From Armatimonadota bacterium (GTDB lineage Bacteria; Armatimonadota; Fimbriimonadia; Fimbriimonadales; Fimbriimonadaceae), in contig JAEURN010000004.1 of assembly GCA_016789105.1 (NCBI GenBank), positions 124,001 through 188,000 on the forward strand: a stretch of DNA of 64,000 nucleotides. The letters are read 5' to 3'. Position 1 is the stretch's first letter; the number at the start of each line of letters is the position of its first letter. The notes below the pieces were generated by a model, which had not been told where the DNA came from, did no database searches, and worked only from the letters and a program-made list of their open reading frames with translations. Below, piece after piece: positions 33,527 through 43,108 of the stretch. Made by a program: the position numbers and the translations under genes.

Positions 33527-34555
33527 ATGGATCGCGCATTCTTATCTCCCCAAGAGTTGGCGCAGATTCAATCCGTCCTCGATAGATTCGTGGGTCTGCC
33601 TCTGACCGACGCTTGGGGGCGGTGGCAGGAAATGCGGTTCGAGTTTGGCGAACAAAGGCCGTTCATCGACCGGGGCGGGGAGGAGTTGAAACGCTCTGGC
33701 TGTTATCTGGAAGCCGAAAGCCGATTCAAAATCCTTGGCCTGAGAGGTGGCGCCTTGGATGAATCGACATTTTATGATGGCGAAGATTGCCTTACCCCTC
33801 TTTCCCGTGAGTTTATGGCGGGAGTCCAATCGGGGAAGTGGACTTTTGAATCGGGCGAAGTTTTTCCCGATGGGCGGATTGGAGTCCGTCTTTCTGACGG
33901 GCTTTTGATCGAGCTCTTGGCCTTTACGTATGCAGACTTAGCCCTGGCAGAGACGCAAATCGTGAACTGCTGGTGGATTGGTTGGCGGGAGGAAATCTGG
34001 TCTTTGTATACCGACCAACTTTATTACAACTCGAAGCAGAACGCAACCAAGGATTTAGAAGAACACGACTTGCGACTGATCTCTGAGGCGTTGGATTGCA
34101 TCCGGGGATCGACCCTTATCGAAATCCGGGATAACCCGCTTGAAACTGTGTTCTGCTTTGATAACCAGGCCACTATCACCACATCGATCCCTGTGCGTCT
34201 AGTCGGTCAGTCGCATGGCCAGCACATCAGAACTTATCCCAAGCAGGATGATGCTGAAATACTGGCCGACGCCATGAACGATGACTCCCTTAGCCGGGCA
34301 GGAAAGCTGGGGGCTAAGGAGCGACTGAGGCAGTCGTTTGAATCAGGTGTGCGACAGAGCGAGCTGATCGCAACCAGGCCACGACTGGATTCCAGGGGGT
34401 GTTTTGCCATCGATTTGGAATCTGGACAAATCGGTGCTGAAGGTTTTCGGCTGGTGCTCAGCCATGGGTATTTGATTCGGGGCTGGCGATGGGAAATCAG
34501 GCTTGGAGAGACCGTCTGGGAGTTTGACGGTCAACGGGTCGTGAAGAAATCCTGA
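33527..34555 (+). CDS. Hypothetical protein, 342 aa
   Basis: Starts MDRAFLSPQELAQIQSVLDR. No signal peptide or membrane segment. Rich in acidic residues and aromatic clusters (CWWIGWREEIWSLYTDQLYY), and contains two strand-rich stretches that could be related domains (RIGVRLSDGLLIELLAF and TVFCFDNQATITTSIPVRLV). I do not recognise a family. It is followed after 41 bp by gpsA. Base composition is slightly more AT-rich than neighbours, which may indicate an acquired gene. Confidence 0.75.
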   Translation: MDRAFLSPQELAQIQSVLDRFVGLPLTDAWGRWQEMRFEFGEQRPFIDRGGEELKRSGCYLEAESRFKILGLRGGALDESTFYDGEDCLTPLSREFMAGVQSGKWTFESGEVFPDGRIGVRLSDGLLIELLAFTYADLALAETQIVNCWWIGWREEIWSLYTDQLYYNSKQNATKDLEEHDLRLISEALDCIRGSTLIEIRDNPLETVFCFDNQATITTSIPVRLVGQSHGQHIRTYPKQDDAEILADAMNDDSLSRAGKLGAKERLRQSFESGVRQSELIATRPRLDSRGCFAIDLESGQIGAEGFRLVLSHGYLIRGWRWEIRLGETVWEFDGQRVVKKS

Positions 34556-34596
34556 GAGATTTGCCGGGAACTTGGCAAAATACAGAGTTAAGAGTT

Positions 34597-35586
34597 ATGC
34601 GAGTCCGCGTGATCGGTGCAGGGAGTTGGGGCACGGCCCTCAGCTTGGTTTTGGTTCGGAACGGCCACATGGTCGAGTTGGTAACCCACGACGCGCTTTC
34701 GGCGGCGCAGCTCAACCAAGACCGCGAGAACCGGGAGTACTTGCCGGGGTTCCGGTTCACTGAGACCATCCAAGTGGTTCCGCAGGGTCAGCAGGGGGGA
34801 CCGGCGAACTTCACGGTGATTGCTGTGCCAACGGGGGCGGTCCGCGACGTTTTGGCCCATGTGGCGGATGGTGGGATCGTCTGCCTGGCCAGCAAAGGTC
34901 TCGACCCGGAAACCGGCGGGGTGGTCAGCGACGTTTTGGCGCAGGCGTTGCCCGCGTCGATCCCGGTGGCGTTGAGCGGCCCGAACCTGGCGGTGGAACT
35001 TGCCAAGGGGGTGCCGACCGCCGCCGTTTGTGCCAGCGGCGACGAAGACGCGGCAGAGTTGGTTCGCAAGGCTTTCAACGGCAAGGGTTACCGCGTGTAC
35101 ATCAATGACGATGTCCGCGGGGTTGAGCTTGCCGGGGCACTAAAAAACGTGATCGCAATTGGTGCCGGGGTCTGCGACGGGCTGGGATTTGGCGACAACA
35201 CGAAAGGGGCGTTTGTCTGCCGAGGACTTGCGGAAATCACGCGGCTCGGCGTGGCGATGGGTGCGCGGATGGAGACATTCCTCGGATTGGCGGGGGTTGG
35301 CGACCTTTTTGCTACGTGTAGCAGCCGGCTTTCGCGCAACTACCGGGTCGGGCTGGCGGTGGCAGGCGGCGCCTATGTTGATGACGCGGTGGCATCGGTC
35401 GGACAAACTGCGGAAGGGGTTCCGACACTGAAAGTCGCCTTGAAACTTGCTGCCGAGAAGGGGATTGAGGTTCCGCTGATGCAGACTTTGAACGAGGTGT
35501 TGATGGGCATCCTCGGCTTTGAAGAGGCGATTTCCCGCTTGATGGAGCGGGATACTCGTTTCGAATTGGGTGAAAAACCCCATTAA
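34597..35586 (+). CDS. gpsA: Glycerol-3-phosphate dehydrogenase [NAD(P)+]
   Basis: Reduces dihydroxyacetone phosphate to sn-glycerol 3-phosphate for phospholipid synthesis. From ATG 34597 the protein (329 residues) opens MRVRVIGAGSWGTALSLVLV, the Rossmann GxGxxG. It continues with LASKGLDPETGGVVSD, LSGPNLAVELAKGVPTAAV, the catalytic lysine in ELAGALKNVIAIGAG, and GAFVCRGLAEITRLGVAMGA. All family landmarks are present. The frame is open 36 bp upstream without other support. Confidence 0.96.
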   Translation: MRVRVIGAGSWGTALSLVLVRNGHMVELVTHDALSAAQLNQDRENREYLPGFRFTETIQVVPQGQQGGPANFTVIAVPTGAVRDVLAHVADGGIVCLASKGLDPETGGVVSDVLAQALPASIPVALSGPNLAVELAKGVPTAAVCASGDEDAAELVRKAFNGKGYRVYINDDVRGVELAGALKNVIAIGAGVCDGLGFGDNTKGAFVCRGLAEITRLGVAMGARMETFLGLAGVGDLFATCSSRLSRNYRVGLAVAGGAYVDDAVASVGQTAEGVPTLKVALKLAAEKGIEVPLMQTLNEVLMGILGFEEAISRLMERDTRFELGEKPH

Positions 35587-35637
35587 GGTTCGGGTTCGAA
35601 CCCTATAGGTAAATTTGCGGGTGCCGAGAATAGCGGT

Positions 35638-36822
35638 ATGGCATCTGTGAACCGGGCTTGGTTGCCGTTTGGGCTTTTTGCCGCCGGCATTTTGATTGTC
35701 GGCTGTGGCGGCGGCGGAGGTGGGTCGACGACCGGTTCTTCAACAGGCACAACCGGCACCACTGCGACCACTGGAACAACGGGCACGACCGGAACCACTG
35801 GAACAACGGGAACCACCGGGACAACCGGAACAACCGGAACATCCGGAACAACGGGCACGACTGGAACCACTGGCACAACTGGCACCACCGGAACAACCGG
35901 CACGACCGGAACCACTGGAACAACGGGAACCACCGGCACAACCGGCACAACCGGAACAACGGGCACGACTGGAACCACTGGCACAACTGGCACCACCGGA
36001 ACAACCGGCACCACTGGCGGAATCACCCAGGATCAAATTTTTTACTCGAAAGAAGGGATCAACGGCAACAACCAGATTTACCGGATGAACATCGATGGAA
36101 CTGGAGCGACGGTGATCACGGGGACGGACGCCAACCGGATCAACTGTTCCACCGTTGCCGGGCTCGCCAAGATGGTCTATGAATCGAACGAGACCGGGAA
36201 CTCGGAAATTTTCATCGCGAACATTGATGGAACGGGTGCCGTGAACCTGACCAATAACGGGGCCGACGATTTTGAACCGGTCATCAGTGCGGATGGGACA
36301 AAGATCGCCTTTTTGAGCTTGAGGTCAGGATCGACCCGGCTTTATGTGATGAATTCGGATGGGACCGGCGTGGTTCAAATTTCCAGCCTGGCGGGTATGG
36401 AAGGGTTAGGTAAAGCCCTCAATGGGAACGGGACAAAGGTGGTCTTCACGGCTGCCCCCAGCGCCGTCCCGCAAATCTATATTGCCAACTCGGATGGGAC
36501 AGGTGTCTCCAACCTATCCAGCGACACGAATTTCTTTGACATCACACCCGTTTTTTCGCCCGATGGCACAACGGTTCTGTTTTCCCGCGATGGAGATTTG
36601 GTCAGGGTTAGCGTGAGCGGCGGCCCCAAAACCCTGGTCTACAACGCAACCAACGACATCGAATTCCCGAGTTACACGTCCGATGGGGCAAAGATTGTGT
36701 TCATGACCTTGATCAACTTTGGCTGGGACATCTTTACCGTGACTTCCTCCGGGGGGTCTCCGACAAACCTGACCAATTCACCGACCGATGAATTCAAGGT
36801 TTCCGGATACGTCGGCAAGTAG
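35638..36822 (+). CDS. Lipoprotein with (TTG)n linker and TolB-like beta-propeller
   Basis: 394 residues. N-terminal lipobox [11 protein letters not shown] (Cys23) followed by GGGGGGST. A low-complexity linker of Gly-Thr-Thr units fills about residues 35-127. The rest consists of PD40/WD40-like blades, each with (I/V)xxMNxDGTG or YxANSDGTG and a strand such as [15 protein letters not shown], typical of TolB-type propellers. Probably a surface or periplasm-facing lipoprotein whose propeller is held away from the membrane by the linker. Upstream gpsA ends 51 bp before it. Confidence 0.85.
   Translation: MASVNRAWLPFGLFAAGILIVGCGGGGGGSTTGSSTGTTGTTATTGTTGTTGTTGTTGTTGTTGTTGTSGTTGTTGTTGTTGTTGTTGTTGTTGTTGTTGTTGTTGTTGTTGTTGTTGTTGTTGTTGGITQDQIFYSKEGINGNNQIYRMNIDGTGATVITGTDANRINCSTVAGLAKMVYESNETGNSEIFIANIDGTGAVNLTNNGADDFEPVISADGTKIAFLSLRSGSTRLYVMNSDGTGVVQISSLAGMEGLGKALNGNGTKVVFTAAPSAVPQIYIANSDGTGVSNLSSDTNFFDITPVFSPDGTTVLFSRDGDLVRVSVSGGPKTLVYNATNDIEFPSYTSDGAKIVFMTLINFGWDIFTVTSSGGSPTNLTNSPTDEFKVSGYVGK
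35743..36017 (+). repeat. 9-bp tandem repeat encoding Gly-Thr-Thr, with 108-bp higher order
   Basis: About 30 copies of a 9-bp unit of the type ACNACNGGN within the lipoprotein gene, read as Thr-Thr-Gly. A block starting at 35845 recurs almost exactly at 35953, a 108-bp (12-unit) higher-order period, which points to a recent in-frame duplication. The array is open in all three forward frames and also on the minus strand. Confidence 0.9.
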
Positions 36823-36894
36823 CAACCGGGAACCTCGCCTGTGCCGTCTTGATTAGTAGAATGGCGGGCACGCGCAAGCAAGGGTGATTCGGGA

Positions 36895-38241
36895 ATGCCG
36901 GAATTCGATTATCAGGTGGTGGATGCCGGGGGACGACTGAGTTCGGGCCGGATGGCCGCGGCCAGTGCGAACGATGTCGTCCAGCGGCTCAGCCAACAGG
37001 GATTGGCTGTACAGGGCCTGAACATGGTCGCTGGCCATGGCGGGGTTGCCCCGGCGGCGGTTGGCAGCCAGCGCATCGCCCCAATTGTCCAAGGTAATCC
37101 GGCGGCCGTCCCTTATTCGGCGCCCGATCCACAATACAGTTACAGCCAGGCCGCCCGACCGGTTCAAGCAACCGGACAAAAGCTCACCGGATTCTTCAAA
37201 GATTACGACCTGTGGATGTTGTTGAACCAGATGGGGGTGATCCTTCGATCTGGGATCAGCGCCACGGAGATGCTGAAAGAGCTCTCGACCCGGCGGAGCA
37301 TCAAGGCCAAAGCGTGCCGGGCCATGGAGGACATGGCCAAACTGACCGCCCAAGGGATGTCGCTGAGCGATGCCATGGAGGTGTATCCGGAGATTTTCCC
37401 GGATGGGGTCGTCGGCTCGGTCCGCGCCGGTGAGGCCGGAGGGTATTTGCCGGATGCTTTGCTGCATACGTCTGAGCAGATCCAGGCTAGTTGGAAAGTC
37501 CGGCGGCATTACTTGTGGACCAGCCTTTCGATTTTTTCGACGGTGATTTTGGTTCCCTTCATGCCGGTGATGCATGCGGGATCCGATGCCTTGGGCCGGT
37601 ACATCAATTCCAACAACCCAGAAGGGGGAAGCCCTGTCTCGATGTACTTCGACGCCTGGTTTCGCGCTTTGGTGGGTTGGCCGTTGGTAGGGATGCTCGC
37701 GATCACGGGGTTGTTCCTCTTCGGCCCCTATCTGTTCGGCCGGATTTGGTTTTTGCCGTTGCGGCATGCTCTGGCCGCCAAATTGCCGTTGATCGGCCGC
37801 AGGACCCGCTCAGAAAGCAGCCGGGAGTTGAGTTACCACCTGCAGCGCCTCAGCATCGCGGGGGTAAGCCCTTACCGGGCGTTCGGCTTGGCGGCCGCCG
37901 CCATCCCCAACAAGGAATACCGCGACCGGATGGTGGAATATGGTCGGCCATTTCGGGAGGACACCCCGCTTTCGCAAATCATCCCGCGCAAACTCATGCC
38001 CGACGAGCTGGTGGACCTCATCCGCACGGGTGAGCTGACGGGAACCACTCCCGACGCCATGCAACAGGTGGAGCGGATCGCCCACGGCGACCAGAAGATG
38101 ATGGAGAACGTCTTGAAGGTCAAGGCCTGGGTTTGGGTCGGGCTTTTTGTCTTTGGCGTGAGCTCGATCGTGGCGGCACTAATGATGCGGGATTTTTATG
38201 ACGTGATGTGGAAGGCGATTTTCGAGGGGACGGGCTGGTAG
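36895..38241 (+). CDS. Type II/IV secretion inner-membrane platform protein (PilC/GspF)
   Basis: 448 residues. N-terminal cytoplasmic start MPEFDYQVVDAGGRLSSGRM, a variable Pro/Ala/Gln-rich linker (45-95), then a first T2SSF domain (LNQMGVILRSGISATEMLKE) and a second (LSYHLQRLSIAGVSPYRAF), with three membrane helices (STVILVPFMPV; LVGMLAITGLFLFGPYLFG; GLFVFGVSSIVAALMM). The family anchors the pilus assembly ATPase. The next gene encodes another PilC-like protein with zero spacing. Confidence 0.88.
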   Translation: MPEFDYQVVDAGGRLSSGRMAAASANDVVQRLSQQGLAVQGLNMVAGHGGVAPAAVGSQRIAPIVQGNPAAVPYSAPDPQYSYSQAARPVQATGQKLTGFFKDYDLWMLLNQMGVILRSGISATEMLKELSTRRSIKAKACRAMEDMAKLTAQGMSLSDAMEVYPEIFPDGVVGSVRAGEAGGYLPDALLHTSEQIQASWKVRRHYLWTSLSIFSTVILVPFMPVMHAGSDALGRYINSNNPEGGSPVSMYFDAWFRALVGWPLVGMLAITGLFLFGPYLFGRIWFLPLRHALAAKLPLIGRRTRSESSRELSYHLQRLSIAGVSPYRAFGLAAAAIPNKEYRDRMVEYGRPFREDTPLSQIIPRKLMPDELVDLIRTGELTGTTPDAMQQVERIAHGDQKMMENVLKVKAWVWVGLFVFGVSSIVAALMMRDFYDVMWKAIFEGTGW

Positions 38242-39498
38242 ATGCCGGTTTTTGAATACCAAGCAACCGACGCGGTCGGCAAACAGGTGCGGGGGACGAT
38301 CATCGGGGATTCCTTAGATTTGGTCGCCGGGCGGTTGGCCGAACAGGGGTTAAAGGTCAGCCAGCTCGGCATGGCCCAATCGGCCGGAGACCCGCTTGCC
38401 GGTTTTGCTCCCGCCGAGTCCCCCAGGGGCGCCATCCCGGAGACGCGGATCCCGCCGACAGATCCGAGGAGCCGTCTGGAAACCGATCTCCTCGGCCCCT
38501 TGGTCGGCGGTGTCGCGCTCAGCAAGCTCCAGTTCATGTTTCGGCAATTGGGGACGATGCTGAATGCGGGGATCGAAATTCGCCAAGCCTTGGAGACGTT
38601 GGGGGCGCAAAGCCAAGGCAAGCTGCGGGAAGTGCTATTCGAACTCCGCGACCACACGGCCGCCGGCCGCCCGATGAGCGTGGGGATGCAACGGTATCCC
38701 GAGGTGTTTAGCCCCTTGATGATGGCCATGGTCCGGGCGGGGGAACAGGGTGGGATGCAGGGGGATATGGCCCTCCGGCTGGCTGATTACATCCAGCGGG
38801 ACATCGAACTGCGCAACCTCATCCGGCGCGAGACGTTTTATCCCAAACTCGTTTTTGGGGCCTCGATCCTGATCATTTTGGCAACCAATCTCATCATCAA
38901 CATGGTCGCCCCGGGCAAATCTGGCATCACGGCGGAATCGTTGATCTGGTTTGTGGTGGCCGGACTCGTTGCCGCCGGATTCTTTTTCCGGAAATACGCA
39001 TTGAAAAATCCAGCGGTCAAATACTCCTGGGATGCCTTTCTTTTGGGTGTGCCTTACATCGGGACGATGGTGCACGGGTTTGCCATGGCGATGTTCGGTC
39101 GGGCCTTCGGCGCACTTTATGAAGCGGGTGTCCCAACCCGCGAAGCATTGCTGCTTGGGGCCGACAGCTGTGCCAACGAGGCGGTCCGCGCCCGGGTTTA
39201 TCCGATTGTCCACCGACTGGGCGAGGGACAGGGCATTTATGAAACGTTTGCCGAATCCGGGGCGTTCACCCCGATCGTCCTCGACATGGTCAAAACCGGG
39301 GAGATGACGGGGAACATGCACGACATGCTGATCAAGGTCAGCGAGTATTACGAAGATGAGGGGACGACCAAAGCGCGGCAGGCGGCAAGCCTTTACGGAG
39401 TCGGGATGCTGATCGTCGTCGGGATTTATGTCGCCTATATCGTGATCAAGTTCTACACGGGGTATGCCTCGGGTGCGATGAGCAATCTGGGTGAATGA
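38242..39498 (+). CDS. Second PilC/GspF platform protein
   Basis: 418 residues, starting directly after the stop of the previous gene with MPVFEYQATDAVGKQVRG, the standard opening of PilC/GspF. T2SSF domains: LQFMFRQLGTMLNAGIEIRQ and FGRAFGALYEAGVPTREALL. The C terminus holds DMVKTGEMTGNMHDMLIK and a last membrane helix MLIVVGIYVAYIVIKF. More canonical in sequence than the first copy, so it may be the core platform and the other a divergent partner or alternate. Confidence 0.9.
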   Translation: MPVFEYQATDAVGKQVRGTIIGDSLDLVAGRLAEQGLKVSQLGMAQSAGDPLAGFAPAESPRGAIPETRIPPTDPRSRLETDLLGPLVGGVALSKLQFMFRQLGTMLNAGIEIRQALETLGAQSQGKLREVLFELRDHTAAGRPMSVGMQRYPEVFSPLMMAMVRAGEQGGMQGDMALRLADYIQRDIELRNLIRRETFYPKLVFGASILIILATNLIINMVAPGKSGITAESLIWFVVAGLVAAGFFFRKYALKNPAVKYSWDAFLLGVPYIGTMVHGFAMAMFGRAFGALYEAGVPTREALLLGADSCANEAVRARVYPIVHRLGEGQGIYETFAESGAFTPIVLDMVKTGEMTGNMHDMLIKVSEYYEDEGTTKARQAASLYGVGMLIVVGIYVAYIVIKFYTGYASGAMSNLGE

Positions 39499-40627
39499 CC
39501 ACTATTCCAATTTGGGCGTTTCCCCCGACGCCACCGACTCCGAGATCAAATCGGCATTCCGCCGCTTGGCCAGGCAGTACCACCCGGATCTCAACCCCGG
39601 GGATGCGGCCAAGTCCCGGTTTCTGTCGATAAAGGATTCTTACGAGACCCTTTCCAACCCGGAACGGAAGGCGGTCTACGACCGGTTTCGGAAGCGGGGC
39701 TCCGGCGACCCCGTTGCTGCGGAAAGCCGTCCCCAGGCGCAACCCGATCCGGGACGGGTGCAGACAGCCGGCTATTTCAGCGGCCGCCAAGCTTGGAAAG
39801 ACGAGCCGGCGGCCGATATCAGCAAAGAGGAGTTCTTGCGGCGGCAGAAAATGGTGTCCGAGATGGAGAGGCTCTCCCGCCAAGGGAGGTTGGCCGAGGC
39901 GGAAGCGGTCGCCAAGCAGCTGTCTTCCCTCGGGATCCGGAATGCGGCGGTGTATGGGGTTTTGGGCGATGCGGCCCGGATCAAGGGCGATTTTGCCGAG
40001 GCGGCCAAGCAGTTTGGCTATGCGGCGCAGTACGACCCATCCAGCGATCGTTACCGGGATTTGAGCGTTGCGATGATGGAAGCGCTGGCCCGGAAGCCCA
40101 AGCCTTCGGCCTACCAGTCGGAAAAGGCGCCCAGCTATGCGCTGTTGTTCGGGCTGATTTCTGTTGTGGCGGCGGTGTGCTACACGGCGGTGGCCCGGGA
40201 GCCGGCGATCGCCAGCGGTGTTGCGCCGGTTTCAACGTGGACTTTGGGCCAAATCGTGATGGCGGGCGTTGCCGGATTCTCCATCGGGTCATCGCTTTCG
40301 GCAGCGGGCCAAATCGAGCATTTCGATTTGGGGGGTGGCGCGGCCGGGTACCGGCTCCACCCGGGAATCGTGGTGTTGTTGGTTTCCTTGGCCAATTTTT
40401 GGCTGGCGGCTGCGCTCTATGTTTTGGTTGGGCTGACCCAAAAGTCGTTCCACGCCGGGGTCACGAAAGTTTTGGCGGGCTCGGCCCTGGCCGTGGGGGC
40501 TTTGTCGATGGCCCGGTTTGGCTATGGGTGGGAAGCAGTGGCCCAAACAGCGGTATGGTCCGGCGGGATCGTGTATCCCGCCGGACTAGCCGGGTGGTTG
40601 TTAGCGGATAGCCTCCGCCGTGTTTAG
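39491..40627 (+). CDS. Membrane-anchored J-domain (DnaJ-like) protein
   Basis: GTG 39491 overlaps the PilC stop by 8 bp. The N-terminal J domain reads MNDHYSNLGVSPDATDSEIK, with RRLARQYHPDLNPG supplying the HPD motif that stimulates Hsp70 ATPase. A linker and TPR-like helices follow (about 115-200, with DAARIKGDFAEAAKQFGYAA). The C terminus has four hydrophobic segments (about 215-375). Coupling to the two pilus platform genes suggests it helps assembly or turnover of that membrane machine, which is inference. Confidence 0.88.
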   Translation: MNDHYSNLGVSPDATDSEIKSAFRRLARQYHPDLNPGDAAKSRFLSIKDSYETLSNPERKAVYDRFRKRGSGDPVAAESRPQAQPDPGRVQTAGYFSGRQAWKDEPAADISKEEFLRRQKMVSEMERLSRQGRLAEAEAVAKQLSSLGIRNAAVYGVLGDAARIKGDFAEAAKQFGYAAQYDPSSDRYRDLSVAMMEALARKPKPSAYQSEKAPSYALLFGLISVVAAVCYTAVAREPAIASGVAPVSTWTLGQIVMAGVAGFSIGSSLSAAGQIEHFDLGGGAAGYRLHPGIVVLLVSLANFWLAAALYVLVGLTQKSFHAGVTKVLAGSALAVGALSMARFGYGWEAVAQTAVWSGGIVYPAGLAGWLLADSLRRV

Positions 40628-42261
40628 CGGATCCGCCGCCAATCAGTGAGCCGGTCGGCGCGGATCGGTTCAAGGAGGGTCTGCGCAATGTTGCCGTTCC
40701 CGGCCCCGATCTTGAACTCCTTGGCCTCGCGGATGTAGTTCATGACGAACGAGCCGCCGTTGTTGGGCAAGATCTGCACGCCGCCCCCATATTGGGCATT
40801 GGTTGACCGCCCGGAAGGTTGGTCGGCCCAGATCTCGTTCGTCGCATATTTTGCCGGCCCGCCCGAAGTGAGGATCCCGTTGATCTCCAAGTTGCCGGTG
40901 ATCAAAATGCCCCCCGCCGCCGCATAGACGTTTCCATACTGCGCCGAAGCGTTGCTCGTGATCTTGATGGCATCAACCCTTTGGTTGAAGCTGATGAACC
41001 CGCCATTTTTATACACTTCGGAAAGTGAGGCATAGGGGCTGTTTTGCGTGCCGAGCTGGTATACGGCGTTGGGGCCGTCGGTGTATTGCCCGAGCACGAC
41101 GAATTTGACCCCCATGTTGGAAAGTTCGCCCAGGTTGGTCACGTTGCCGGTGACATAGATGACGTTGTCATCAACCTTGGTGGAACGTGGGACGAAGTGG
41201 ATGTGGTCTCCGGCGGCAATGTCTAGGTTGCCGGCGATGACAGCCGGAGCCTTGATGATCTTGCGGCCCAGGGTTGAATCAAAGGCTACCGAGTTGCTGG
41301 AAACCGAACCGTATGTGGTTGAACCGGGGGCGGTTTGAGCCTGGGTGAGGAGATCCGCCTTAAGCTGGATCAACTCTTTGAGACCGAGGTAATACTTGGA
41401 TTGCCCCATACCCGTGATCTCATTGGAATTGGCATCGTAGGAGGCCCCGGCTGAGATCATGGATGACGCGGATTGATAGTTCTTTGTGCCATTGGGGTTG
41501 CCGAGCCCGCTGATCCCCTTTGTGTAATCGACGATGGACGTATCAGGTTGGTTGGGCACCAAGATCTGGCCTTGAATGTCGATGATGTTGGGGTTCACAT
41601 AGGCGGTTTTGCTCCCGCTAAACGGAGTCCAAGTAATGCCGGTGTTGGCCACGATGCTGGCCGACTTGTTGGTTCCGGCGGGGTCTTGGGTTCGGACACC
41701 GGCATTGGTGACGATCTTAATGTCCGTGTTGGAGTTGATAACCCCCGGGAATTCCACGGAAACGGCACCAGCGCCCGGTGTGCCGTCGTTGTTGTAGACC
41801 CGTTTGAGCCGAAAGGTCGCCCGGGTGATAGACGTCGTTCCATTCTTGGCTGTTCCGGTGCCCTCGACCTGGTATGTGTCGATATATTGCACCGAGCCTT
41901 TGGAATATCCGGGGGCCGGGGAAGTGCGGACGGAGTCGACGTTCAAGACCTTGGCGCTAAAGCCTCCCTGAAGGCGGGTTTTTCCGGAAAACATGGTGTT
42001 CACGGTGTTTTGGGAAACGGCCTTGGTTGGGAATTGCAGGGCCACCGTGTCGCGGCAGATCTGGTCGTAGAGCACTTGGATCCCGCTCTCGGAGAGGGCG
42101 GTTGCCTGGGTTTTTTCCACCGAGCGTTGGGCCATGGCGTCGTTGGTGGTGCTGACCCCGACTGCGGTGAGGGTCACCATCGCGATGACGGCGAAGAACA
42201 TCATGGAGATGGAAAGGCTGGATCCTGCCCTTTTGGTGGCGAATCGGTTCCTATTGGGCAT
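40624..42261 (-). CDS. PilX-like pilus assembly protein, 545 aa
   Basis: The leader MPNRNRFATKRAGSSLSISM precedes a hydrophobic helix (MFFAVIAMVTLTAVGVST), with Ala-rich SVEKTQATALSESGIQVLYD after it, the layout of PilX N-terminal domains. The rest is a long Thr/Ser/Asn/Gly-rich beta-structured region (VIAGNLDIAAGDHIHFVP; GNLEINGILTSGGPA) resembling right-handed beta repeats in DUF7305-type proteins. Third gene of a minor-pilin operon, overlapping the PilW-like gene by 11 bp. Confidence 0.8.
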   Translation of the reverse strand: MPNRNRFATKRAGSSLSISMMFFAVIAMVTLTAVGVSTTNDAMAQRSVEKTQATALSESGIQVLYDQICRDTVALQFPTKAVSQNTVNTMFSGKTRLQGGFSAKVLNVDSVRTSPAPGYSKGSVQYIDTYQVEGTGTAKNGTTSITRATFRLKRVYNNDGTPGAGAVSVEFPGVINSNTDIKIVTNAGVRTQDPAGTNKSASIVANTGITWTPFSGSKTAYVNPNIIDIQGQILVPNQPDTSIVDYTKGISGLGNPNGTKNYQSASSMISAGASYDANSNEITGMGQSKYYLGLKELIQLKADLLTQAQTAPGSTTYGSVSSNSVAFDSTLGRKIIKAPAVIAGNLDIAAGDHIHFVPRSTKVDDNVIYVTGNVTNLGELSNMGVKFVVLGQYTDGPNAVYQLGTQNSPYASLSEVYKNGGFISFNQRVDAIKITSNASAQYGNVYAAAGGILITGNLEINGILTSGGPAKYATNEIWADQPSGRSTNAQYGGGVQILPNNGGSFVMNYIREAKEFKIGAGNGNIAQTLLEPIRADRLTDWRRIR

Positions 42262-43108
42262 TCTTCAAGTTCCCTCCTACCGGGATCGTGTTGTCGGGCT
42301 GGCCATGGCGGCCTTCAGTGGTGATGGCAATCGCCACGCGACTGGCGTCGCTATCGTAGTCCGCGGTGATGGCGTTGGTCATATCGGTTTCAAATAGGAA
42401 GTCAGCCGGCTTGGTGGCGATCCCGAGTTTGAGGGAAACGGTGTTGCCCACGCAAAGGACTTTGCTTGTCAAATTGCATAGGGCAGTGTTGATGGCTCCT
42501 CCATCGGCAGTTGCCGAACATTCGCTGGCCGAGACGTTGGCCTCGGGAATCGTCGCCCCCCTCAACCGGATCTTGTTCCCACTTGGCGTACCTGAAGTTG
42601 TCGGGCCTGGCAGCGTGTAGATCCCCAGAAACGGAGAGATCGTTGACGATCTCATCGTGATGATCTTGATGGATACGAGATCGGAGATGATCGACCGGTC
42701 TTTGACCAGGGTGAAGGGGTTGGTTCCGACTTGGATCCCGGTGTAGCGGACCAGGCAATCTTTGCCATCCACCTTTTGAACCGAATAGACGACATAGGAG
42801 CATTTGCCAACCACGACGTCGCCGTTGGCATCGTAGATCGACTTTTTCAGGATCAACGTCTTGTTGGTATTGGCTTTGGTGCCCCCGGTGTCGTTGAGCT
42901 TGGACTTGACCCCATCCGATTCAGCGATGTCTCTTTGGATGATGTCGACGCCGTTGCGGGCCTCGGATTCGTGCGATGATGCTGCCACCCCGGCGGTGCT
43001 GAGTTTGGCCCCGGTGAGCATGACGTCAAAGGAGAGGACGGTGACGGCGAGCATGATCCCTCCAGAGACCATCAATTCCGGAGTTGAAAAGGCGCGGTTC
43101 TTCTTCAT
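42251..43108 (-). CDS. PilW-like minor pilin
   Basis: 285 residues starting MKKNRAFSTPELMVSGGIML, a pilin-like segment with Glu at +5 after a KNRA-type leader and a long hydrophobic helix (VSGGIMLAVTVLSFDVML). A globular part with four Cys follows (KCSYVVYS, KDCLVRYTG, SECSATAD, ALCNLTSKVLCVGN). Sits between PilV-like and PilX-like genes, the usual minor-pilin order, with 1-bp and 11-bp overlaps. Confidence 0.8.
   Translation of the reverse strand: MKKNRAFSTPELMVSGGIMLAVTVLSFDVMLTGAKLSTAGVAASSHESEARNGVDIIQRDIAESDGVKSKLNDTGGTKANTNKTLILKKSIYDANGDVVVGKCSYVVYSVQKVDGKDCLVRYTGIQVGTNPFTLVKDRSIISDLVSIKIITMRSSTISPFLGIYTLPGPTTSGTPSGNKIRLRGATIPEANVSASECSATADGGAINTALCNLTSKVLCVGNTVSLKLGIATKPADFLFETDMTNAITADYDSDASRVAIAITTEGRHGQPDNTIPVGGNLKNAQ

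Noticed and set aside
35743-36017. CRISPR array
   Set aside because: The repeat is a 9-bp coding unit without spacers.
35583-36026. Minus-strand open frame of repeated Val-Val-Pro
   Set aside because: It is the complement of the Gly-Thr-Thr repeat. It covers little beyond the repeat and has no promoter or ribosome site. The plus-strand lipoprotein explains the region.
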